Assembly: GCA_003524705.1 (NCBI GenBank)
Contig: DQGV01000129.1
Span: 370-12,524, forward strand
Source: Anaerolineae bacterium
Lineage (GTDB): Bacteria; Chloroflexota; Anaerolineae; Anaerolineales; Villigracilaceae
Reading direction: 5' to 3'
DNA length: 12,155 bases
Below are positions 1-4,474 of the stretch, piece by piece. Under the pieces are notes generated by a model. It saw nothing but the letters and a program-made list of their open reading frames with translations. It did no database searches and was not told where the DNA came from. A program made the position numbers and the translations under genes. Numbering within the stretch: the first letter of the stretch is position 1; each line of letters opens with the position of its first letter.

Positions 1-1
1 A

Positions 2-394
2 GGTGTAGATGTATGGCTCAATACGCCTCGTAGACCTTACGAAGCGAGCGGAACATCAGGCATGAAAGCCGCCATTAATGGTGCTTTGAATTTCTCCATT
101 TTAGATGGTTGGTGGCGTGAAGCGTATGATGGAAACAATGGTTGGTCTATTGGTGAAGAGAAAGAATACGAATCAAGCGATGTGCAAGATGTCGCCGATG
201 CTGAAAGTTTGTATCACACGCTTGAACATAAAATTATCCCCATGTATTACAACCGCGACCCAAAAGAAATGTCTGTGGATTGGATTACATTTATGAAGAA
301 CACCATGAAAACAGTTATCCCACAATTTTCTACGAGACGCATGGTCAAAGAATATGTGGAGAAGTTTTATACAAAAGCGAATGGTAAATCGTAA
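2..394 (+). CDS. glgP: Alpha-glucan (glycogen) phosphorylase, C-terminal part
   Basis: This is the last 130 codons of a PLP-dependent phosphorylase that releases glucose-1-phosphate from alpha-1,4-glucans such as glycogen in the cytoplasm. The reading frame is open from base 2, so the 5' end lies outside the window. The visible protein begins GVDVWLNTPRRPYEASGTSG, and the next residues are Met-Lys. This is the family's cofactor region: in EASGTSGMK the Lys (codon 65-67) is the expected Schiff-base lysine for pyridoxal phosphate. The following NGALNFSILDGWWREAYDG matches the short bacterial/archaeal alpha-glucan phosphorylase branch rather than the longer E. coli MalP type, whose motif reads GTSNMK. 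The helical C-terminus (EHKIIPMYY ... VKEYVEKFY) is typical. The Met at 62 is internal, not the start. The stop codon at 392-394 lies inside a heptad repeat. The family call is secure; the exact glucan substrate is inferred. Confidence 0.93.
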   Translation, partial: GVDVWLNTPRRPYEASGTSGMKAAINGALNFSILDGWWREAYDGNNGWSIGEEKEYESSDVQDVADAESLYHTLEHKIIPMYYNRDPKEMSVDWITFMKNTMKTVIPQFSTRRMVKEYVEKFYTKANGKS

Positions 395-418
395 ATAGTA
401 AATCGTAATTCGTAAATT
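384..418. repeat. Five tandem heptads, GTAAWTN type
   Basis: Five consecutive 7-mers read GTAAATC, GTAAATA, GTAAATC, GTAATTC and GTAAATT. They begin inside the last codons of the phosphorylase gene and supply its stop codon (TAA within the second unit), then run almost to the Shine-Dalgarno of the rhodanese gene. A shorter block of the same heptad lies in the opposite orientation at 7349-7369. The regularity is read directly from the sequence; its origin and role are unknown. Confidence 0.8.
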
Positions 419-427
419 GAGGAAGCC

Positions 428-769
428 ATGAACGAAATCACTGTCACTGAACTTGCTGAAAAATTAAAATCGGACGAGAAATTTATTCTGTTAGATGTGC
501 GCGAGGCGTGGGAGTTGGAAACTGCCAAAATCGAAGACAGCAGGCTTGAGGTCACACCTATGAGCCGTTTGGCAAATGAAGGACCAAGTGCGTTGCCAGA
601 ATCCGTTCAAAAGAAAGAAAATCCTGTTTATGTATTATGTCATCATGGAAATAGAAGTAAACAAGTGACCATGTGGCTTGCTCAACAAGGCTATGAAAAT
701 GTTTTCAATGTAAGTGGTGGGATTGATGAATTTGCAAATCAAGTTGATTCTTCAATTGGTGTTTATTAA
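428..769 (+). CDS. Single-domain rhodanese-like protein
   Basis: The 113-residue protein is one complete rhodanese domain. The start is supported by GAGGA at 419-423, four bases before the ATG. The N-terminal part holds the CH2A-like segment FILLDVREAWEL (about residues 19-30). The active-site loop CHHGNRS begins at Cys71, which would carry the persulfide, and the C-terminal VSGGIDEFA segment closes the fold. Rhodaneses move sulfane sulfur between donors and acceptors such as cyanide, thiols or sulfur-carrier proteins. With Cys71 and the CxxGxRS loop intact, catalysis is expected. There is no signal peptide or membrane segment, so it should act in the cytoplasm. The upstream neighbour is a glucan phosphorylase and gives no hint of the sulfur acceptor. 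The gene is followed by an inverted repeat and by the 3' end of an opposing short unit. Confidence 0.9.
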   Translation: MNEITVTELAEKLKSDEKFILLDVREAWELETAKIEDSRLEVTPMSRLANEGPSALPESVQKKENPVYVLCHHGNRSKQVTMWLAQQGYENVFNVSGGIDEFANQVDSSIGVY

Positions 770-772
770 TAA

Positions 773-845
773 TTAGCCACAGAGCGCATAGAGTTTACTG
801 AGATTTTTAAGAGGTTTTCTTAGAGGTCTCTGTGAACTCTGTGGC
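773..845. repeat. CCACAGAG-type inverted repeat, copy 1
   Basis: The arms GCCACAGAG (776-784) and CTCTGTGGC (837-845) are perfect 9-bp inverted repeats. A second, shorter member lies at 1716-1756. The two share TTAGCCACAGAG on the left and a 24-base right part with 20 matches. The element starts just after the rhodanese stop codon and could fold in RNA. It looks like a dispersed intergenic palindrome (REP/MITE-like); that class assignment is inference. Confidence 0.7.
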
Positions 846-850
846 AAAGA

Positions 851-887
851 TTTTAAAACCAGAATGCCATCCTTTCGGATGACATTC
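851..887 (-). terminator. Terminator-like hairpin with GAAA loop
   Basis: On the minus strand GAATGTCATCC (887-877), loop GAAA (876-873) and GGATGGCATTC (872-862) form an 11-bp stem with one G-U pair, closed by a GNRA tetraloop and followed by TGGTTTTAAAATCTTT. This fits a Rho-independent terminator for the short minus-strand unit. Read on the plus strand the same stem has a C-A mismatch and a TTTC loop, so the fold favours minus-strand RNA. Confidence 0.6.
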
Positions 888-946
888 GTGGGGCGCTGTG
901 GCTTCCTTTGCTTACTTGAGGAGGGATGCCACAGCGCTGGTTTTAA
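853..946 (-). ncRNA. Candidate structured RNA, three-way junction
   Basis: Minus-strand RNA can form three nested stems. The outer stem pairs TTAAAACCA (946-938) with TGGTTTTAA (861-853), 9 bp. Directly inside it is the hairpin GCGCTGTGGC (937-928) / GCCACAGCGC (902-893), a perfect 10 bp with a 25-base loop. After the linker CCCAC comes the 11-bp GAAA-loop hairpin (887-862), which abuts the other side of the outer stem. Two junction strands have no unpaired bases, a compact arrangement. The large loop contains CCTCCTC (924-918), complementary to the GAGGAGG of the upstream ribosome-binding site (977-971). I do not recognise a known riboswitch or ribozyme motif here. A function as attenuator, small RNA or mRNA 3' structure is inference. 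Confidence 0.5.
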
Positions 947-968
947 TACTACTATCCATGTTAGACAT
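912..968 (-). CDS. Short ORF with very strong ribosome-binding site
   Basis: The ORF reads MSNMDSSIKTSAVASLLK from ATG at 968, or 15 residues from the in-frame ATG at 959, and stops with TAA at 914-912. The run AAAGGAGGAGGTGAT just upstream is an almost ideal complement of the 16S rRNA 3' end; for ATG-968 the spacing is about 5 bases from the first AAGGAGG, and for ATG-959 about 11 from the second. A sigma70-like promoter lies about 60-90 bases upstream and a terminator-like hairpin follows. The coding region overlaps the 5' half of the three-way junction, so translation would disrupt that fold. The peptide has no obvious membrane helix and I recognise no family. No gene follows on the same strand until the rhodanese, which is antisense, so it is not an evident leader of a downstream gene. 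Whether it is a microprotein, or codons inside a regulatory RNA, is open. Confidence 0.45.
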   Translation of the reverse strand: MSNMDSSIKTSAVASLLK

Positions 969-1029
969 CACCTCCTCCTTTCTTAAAGGATGGCAATTCA
1001 ATTTGTTTGCCCCGCAGAATAATGCCGAA

Positions 1030-1058
1030 AGTATGCCCCAAAATATATGGCGTGTCAA
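1030..1058 (-). promoter_or_regulatory. Sigma70-like promoter for the short unit
   Basis: On the minus strand a perfect -35 TTGACA (1058-1053) is separated by 17 bases from CATACT (1035-1030), which matches TATAAT at four positions. The A-rich stretch AAATTAAAAAACC directly upstream (1073-1061) resembles an UP element. Transcription would start near 1023. A 7-bp inverted repeat, CTCACAA/TTGTGAG (1074-1080 and 1098-1104), sits just upstream and could be an operator or the end structure of the DUF4190 transcript. Confidence 0.6.
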
Positions 1059-1124
1059 TAGGTTTTTTAATTTCTCACAAATTTGTAATTTTTGCTCTTG
1101 TGAGAGGTAATTTTGCGCCTCATC

Positions 1125-1481
1125 TTAAATCGAATAACTATCAATCAGCGGTTGCATTGAATCAGGTGCAAAGATAAAGAGGGAAACAATCGCAATCACG
1201 AATAACAAAATGCACAAGAAAACAAAACCGCCAATCACGATTCCAATCCATGCCATGGAGTGACCTGATTCATTATGCTTTTTGATTCTTCTTAACGAAA
1301 TCGCTCCGTAGGTTAATGCTAAAAATCCAAGCACAAAACTGGATGGGAAACAGATGAAACCTGTGAAGGGAATCGGCATTAATCCGCCACAAAATATGAG
1401 CAATGTTAAAATGCCGAGAACTAAGCTAATAATTGATTGTTTATTGGTTGGTGGGTAAAAAATTTCTTCGTTTGATTCCAT
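1125..1481 (-). CDS. Small DUF4190-type membrane protein
   Basis: The 118-residue protein has a short polar N-terminus and then SIISLVLGILTLLIF. A second hydrophobic stretch covers about residues 35-62, and a C-terminal one follows SMAWIGIVIGG (about 75-105). The pairing of an 'SLVLGIL' segment with a later 'G..MAWIGIVIGG' segment, joined by a basic loop (LRRIKKHNESGH), is the pattern of DUF4190 proteins, which are small integral membrane proteins of unknown function. The start is preceded only by a weak AAGAAG, and no separate promoter is evident. The tRNA-Pro terminator hairpin lies 17 bases upstream of the start, so expression may depend on read-through. The family name is fairly likely; no biochemical role can be given. 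Confidence 0.7.
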   Translation of the reverse strand: MESNEEIFYPPTNKQSIISLVLGILTLLIFCGGLMPIPFTGFICFPSSFVLGFLALTYGAISLRRIKKHNESGHSMAWIGIVIGGFVFLCILLFVIAIVSLFIFAPDSMQPLIDSYSI

Positions 1482-1497
1482 AATTACTTCTTAAAAC

Positions 1498-1524
1498 AAA
1501 ACCGTCCCCGGCAAGGACGGTTTT
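1498..1524 (-). terminator. Rho-independent terminator after tRNA-Pro
   Basis: AAAACCGTCC and GGACGGTTTT form a perfect 10-bp stem with a 7-base loop. On the minus strand it is followed by GTTTT and lies downstream of the tRNA, so it should end the tRNA transcript. On the plus strand a better T-rich tract (TTTTTATTATTTT) follows, so it may work in both directions. A weaker stem, TTTTCAG/CTGAAAA (1530-1536 and 1564-1570), lies between it and the tRNA. Confidence 0.75.
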
Positions 1525-1575
1525 TATTATTTTCAGTGGGGTGAGAAGATTTACATCATCTCTCTGAAAAAAATC

Positions 1576-1652
<77 letters not shown>

Positions 1653-1666
1653 AATGAGTGACGGGC

Positions 1667-1695
1667 ATTATAGTCTTTATTCTTGTTTATGGCAA
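1667..1695 (-). promoter_or_regulatory. Promoter of tRNA-Pro
   Basis: On the minus strand TTGCCA (1695-1690, one mismatch to TTGACA) and a perfect TATAAT (1672-1667) are separated by 17 bases. The tRNA 5' end lies 15 bases after the -10 box, leaving a short 5' leader for RNase P to remove. Confidence 0.85.
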
Positions 1696-1715
1696 ATGAA
1701 ATTGTAAACAAATGC

Positions 1716-1756
1716 TTAGCCACAGAGACCTCAGAGATCTCTGTGTGCTCTGCGGC
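1716..1756. repeat. CCACAGAG-type inverted repeat, copy 2
   Basis: GCCACAGAG (1719-1727) and CTCTGCGGC (1748-1756) form inverted arms with one mismatch around the perfect 12-base palindrome CAGAGATCTCTG (1732-1743). It shares TTAGCCACAGAG and most of its right half with the copy at 773-845 but has a much shorter centre. The rest of the gap to the next gene, 1757-1835, holds only a possible extended -10 promoter. Confidence 0.7.
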
Positions 1757-1806
1757 GAACTATACTAATTTCTTATGTTAAACAAACCTGCAAAGGTTGA
1801 CCTTTA

Positions 1807-1828
1807 TGCTAAAATAGACGAAACGGAG
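1807..1828 (+). promoter_or_regulatory. Possible extended -10 promoter and RBS
   Basis: TGCTAAAAT (1807-1815) fits the extended -10 pattern TGnTAtAAT, but no good -35 box lies 16-18 bases upstream. GGAG (1825-1828) is seven bases before the ATG at 1836. If used, the mRNA leader would be only about 14 bases. This would start the operon that runs through dnaB and the loader gene. Confidence 0.35.
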
Positions 1829-1835
1829 TTCCCCT

Positions 1836-2393
1836 ATGGCAGAAATGATAGAAGTTGTAATAGATAGCATTCGCGTGCATTTAATGGCGCCACAACGCGT
1901 GGTGGTGTTAAAACAAGTCAATGCTGAAAAATACTTAACCATTTGGGTCGGACCATACGAAGCAGAAGCCATCACCGTTGCATTGCAAGAAGTTGAAATG
2001 ATTCGCCCACTCACGCATGACTTAATCAAAAATGTTTTCAACGCCTTTGGCGCACGAGTCATTCGCGTTGAAATTGTCAAATTGCAAGATGATATTTTTT
2101 ACGGAAACATTGTGGCTGAATCAAACGGAAAAGAAATGCACATCGACTCGCGTCCATCTGATGCGATTGCAATTGCAGTACGTGCGCATGTTCCCATACT
2201 TGTGCATCGTAGCGTAATGGATAATGCTGGGATTGAGCCAGATCGTGAGGTTCAAGAATCAAGCCCACCCGTAGTCAACGATGCGCCTCCTCCGCCTACT
2301 TCTGAGGATGCGAATCGCTTATCCGTCTTCAAAGATTTTATAGATAAACTTGATATAGATAAACCTGACAAAGACAAACCCGCTTCAAACTGA
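1836..2393 (+). CDS. Bifunctional nuclease (BFN/DUF151) domain protein
   Basis: Residues 1-135 match the BFN/DUF151 family in order: VVVLKQ, YLTIWVGPYEAEAI (33-46), RPLTHDLI (57-64), VIRVEIVKLQDDIFYGNIV (75-93) and IDSRPSDAIAIAVR (103-116), followed by PILV. Plant and bacterial members have been associated with DNase/RNase activity, but the mechanism is poorly defined, so the name is a family label. The C-terminal tail (about 140-185) is Pro-, Asp- and Lys-rich and probably disordered. A UVR-like motif found after the domain in some members is not evident here. The start has a GGAG box. The gene ends 22 bases before dnaB, so the two are probably cotranscribed. That link suggests a role near DNA replication or repair, by context only. 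Confidence 0.88.
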   Translation: MAEMIEVVIDSIRVHLMAPQRVVVLKQVNAEKYLTIWVGPYEAEAITVALQEVEMIRPLTHDLIKNVFNAFGARVIRVEIVKLQDDIFYGNIVAESNGKEMHIDSRPSDAIAIAVRAHVPILVHRSVMDNAGIEPDREVQESSPPVVNDAPPPPTSEDANRLSVFKDFIDKLDIDKPDKDKPASN

Positions 2394-2415
2394 CCTTCAA
2401 CCTGATACTGACCCA

Positions 2416-3786
2416 ATGACAGATACTTATCCTGAACAATCATCCGCCCCCGCAAACACTGGTGTACCGCATAGCCGAGAAGCCGAAGAAGCAGTAGTAG
2501 GGGCGGTATTGATTAATCCCGAAGTGTATTACGACATCGCCCAATTTTTGAATGGCGATGATTTTTACATTCATCGCAACAAATGGATTTGGGAAGCCTT
2601 TGTGCGTTTACATGAACGCCGCGCGCCTGTAGATTTATTGACGCTTTCTGAAGAGTTAGAAAAAACGAATCAACTGGCAGAGATTGGTGGCTCGGCTTAT
2701 TTAACTTCTTTAATTAATCAAGTTCCCACTTCGTTAAATGCTGAGGCGTATGGAAGAATTGTAGAAGAACATGCCATTCGCAGAAAAATGATTAATGCTG
2801 CTAATCAAATTGCTTCGATGGCGTATAAAAGTGGAGACCAAATTGACCATGTGATGGGGGAAGCCGAGAAAGCAATTTTTGGTGTGAGTGATAGAAGAAG
2901 CAAACATGATTTGCTTCCGATTCGCAAAGTGCTTTCAACTTATTATGACCGCATTGATGATTTATCCAAACGTCCTGAAGATTTTCAAGGTGTGCCGACT
3001 GGCTTTTATGATTTAGATAAATTATTAAGTGGTTTACAACCTTCTGATTTATTAATTGTGGCGGCGAGACCTGGTCAAGGTAAATCTGGCTTTTTATTAT
3101 CAGTTGCAAAGAATGCGGCATTGACTCATAAAAAGCGTGTAGCCATTTTCTCTCTGGAAATGTCTAATGAACAAGTAGTACAAAGATTGATTGCTCAAGA
3201 AACAGGCATTGACTCTCAACGACTCAAGACTGGTAAATTAAATGAAAGCGAATGGCCCCTCTTTACTCATGCTATTGAAGTGTTTTCTGATACGGGTATT
3301 TATTTAGATGATACACCTGCAATTACCCCGCTTCAATTAAGAACGAAATGTCGCCGCTTGCATTTGGAGTTTGGATTAGATTTAGTAATCGTAGATTATC
3401 TTCAACTCATGGGTGGTGACACAAGAAATGATAATCGTGTGCAGGAAGTGTCTCAAATTTCTCGAAGTTTGAAAGTGTTGGCGCGTGAATTAAATGTTCC
3501 AGTGTTATCTGCGGCGCAATTGAGCCGTGCTGTGGAGCAAAGAACGGATAAACGTCCAGTGTTATCGGATTTACGCGAATCAGGTTCGTTGGAACAAGAT
3601 GCGGATATTGTGATGTTTATTTATCGTCCTGACCAATATGAAAAAGATACCGATAAACATAACGTGGCTGAAATTATCGTAGCCAAACATCGTAATGGAC
3701 CTGTCGGAAGTGTGGAGTTAATCTTCCGTGGGGCATTGGCGAAGTTTGAAAATGCGGCGACGAAGGTGTTTCGTCCTAATGAATAA
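2416..3786 (+). CDS. dnaB: Replicative DNA helicase DnaB
   Basis: At 456 residues this is a full-length DnaB, the hexameric 5'-3' helicase that unwinds DNA at the fork. The N-terminal DnaB domain starts at PHSREAEEAVVGAVL (about 18-32) and runs to about 120. The RecA-like motor follows the linker at about 170, with Walker A ARPGQGKS (217-224), the catalytic Glu in FSLEMS (Glu248) and Walker B LVIVDYLQLM (Asp327). The family signatures SAAQLSRAVEQR (365-376), DLRESGSLEQDADIV (385-399) and AKHRNGPVG (423-431) are also present. There is no intein. The Walker A Gly-Gln-Gly-Lys-Ser varies from the common SMGKT form but keeps Gly-Lys-Ser. No clear Shine-Dalgarno precedes the ATG, so translation may be coupled to the nuclease gene 22 bases upstream. 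Downstream lie the DnaD-like and loader genes, its expected partners. Confidence 0.97.
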   Translation: MTDTYPEQSSAPANTGVPHSREAEEAVVGAVLINPEVYYDIAQFLNGDDFYIHRNKWIWEAFVRLHERRAPVDLLTLSEELEKTNQLAEIGGSAYLTSLINQVPTSLNAEAYGRIVEEHAIRRKMINAANQIASMAYKSGDQIDHVMGEAEKAIFGVSDRRSKHDLLPIRKVLSTYYDRIDDLSKRPEDFQGVPTGFYDLDKLLSGLQPSDLLIVAARPGQGKSGFLLSVAKNAALTHKKRVAIFSLEMSNEQVVQRLIAQETGIDSQRLKTGKLNESEWPLFTHAIEVFSDTGIYLDDTPAITPLQLRTKCRRLHLEFGLDLVIVDYLQLMGGDTRNDNRVQEVSQISRSLKVLARELNVPVLSAAQLSRAVEQRTDKRPVLSDLRESGSLEQDADIVMFIYRPDQYEKDTDKHNVAEIIVAKHRNGPVGSVELIFRGALAKFENAATKVFRPNE

Positions 3787-3788
3787 AC

Positions 3789-3818
3789 TGTAGGGGCGAG
3801 GCATGCCTCGCCCTTACA
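3789..3818. repeat. GC-rich palindrome between dnaB and dnaD
   Basis: A perfect 20-base palindrome (3794-3813; arms GGGCGAGGCA and TGCCTCGCCC) is extended by TGTA/TACA with one G-T pair, giving 30 bases in all. It begins two bases after the dnaB stop codon. It is far more GC-rich than its surroundings and looks like a mobile or dispersed palindromic repeat; that class is inferred. In mRNA it makes a strong hairpin that could separate dnaB expression from that of the downstream genes. Confidence 0.75.
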
Positions 3819-3826
3819 AAATAATT

Positions 3827-4474
3827 ATGAATCAATTTCAAGGTTTTACTTCTTCGGAAACATTTACACAAGTCCCAGATTCTTTTTTGCATTTAATCAA
3901 TGAGATTGATGATATTGCCGAATTAAAAGTCACGTTATATGCCATTTATCGAATTGAACATTTGGAAGGTAACTTTCGCGGATTAAGTGAAATGGATTTT
4001 GACTCTGAGTCGCTGGGTTTGACGAGCGAAGAGATTCAGCATGGGCTTGAAAAAAGTTTGAAACGGCAGACCATGTTGAAGTCAGAGAATGAAGCGGGTG
4101 TTTTTTATTTCCTCAATTCACCGCGCGGACGATTATCGGCTGAGGCGTTTGCAAATGGACAAATCAAAGCGACACAAAGTTATAATCCGAATAAATCGAA
4201 TGTGTTTAAGTTGTATGAAGAAAATATCGGCGCGTTGACTCCCTTGATTGCGGATATGTTGCGCGATGCGGAAAAAAATTATCCAAGCATTTGGTTTGAA
4301 GAAGCGTTTGAAATTGCAGTGAGTAGAAATGTGCGCAATTGGAAATATATTCATGCAATTTTGAATCGTTGGAAGGAAAACGGAAAAGATGAAAGAAGAG
4401 ATTCAAAAGACTCTATCCAAGATGCAAAACGATATACCGAAGGCGAGTTCTCTGAATTCTTCAAGCGAGATTAA
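3827..4474 (+). CDS. DnaD-domain primosomal protein
   Basis: The 215-residue protein (from ATG 3827) has an N-terminal part rich in helices and charged residues (about 1-115), probably a winged-helix/oligomerisation region. A C-terminal DnaD/DnaB_2 domain follows (about 125-195): FKLYEENIGALTPLIADML, then FEEAFEIAVSRNVRNWKYIHAILNRWKENG. The YEENIG and WKYIHAILNRW blocks are the hallmarks that bind DNA in Firmicute DnaD. In that system DnaD helps recruit DnaB helicase at origins and restart sites. The position between dnaB and a loader gene fits this role. ATG 3827 has no Shine-Dalgarno. An upstream in-frame ATG at 3803 lies inside the palindrome, six bases after AGGGG, and would add eight residues (MPRPYKII). 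The 3' end overlaps the loader gene if that starts at 4389. Confidence 0.85.
   Translation: MNQFQGFTSSETFTQVPDSFLHLINEIDDIAELKVTLYAIYRIEHLEGNFRGLSEMDFDSESLGLTSEEIQHGLEKSLKRQTMLKSENEAGVFYFLNSPRGRLSAEAFANGQIKATQSYNPNKSNVFKLYEENIGALTPLIADMLRDAEKNYPSIWFEEAFEIAVSRNVRNWKYIHAILNRWKENGKDERRDSKDSIQDAKRYTEGEFSEFFKRD

Noticed and set aside
367..555. 62-residue minus-strand ORF with a YELRFTIYDLPF-like peptide
   Set aside because: The peptide is the translation of the heptad repeat read backwards, and the rest is antisense to the rhodanese gene. It has no ribosome-binding site.
853..946. Known riboswitch or ribozyme (hammerhead, cobalamin, T-box, SAM)
   Set aside because: I could not find the conserved cores of these classes, such as the CUGANGA core or the T-box sequence, in either strand of this region.
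968..990. TCACCTCCTCCTTTCTTAAA resembles the 3' end of 16S rRNA
   Set aside because: There is no further 16S sequence around it. It is better explained as the complement of a strong Shine-Dalgarno on the minus strand.
1074..1104. CTCACAA/TTGTGAG inverted repeat as terminator of the DUF4190 gene
   Set aside because: On the minus strand it is followed by A-rich, not T-rich, sequence. It could equally be an operator, so it is only mentioned with the promoter.
898..1110. 70-residue plus-strand ORF
   Set aside because: It lies antisense to the promoter, ribosome site and hairpins of the minus-strand unit, has no Shine-Dalgarno, and shows no family-like pattern.
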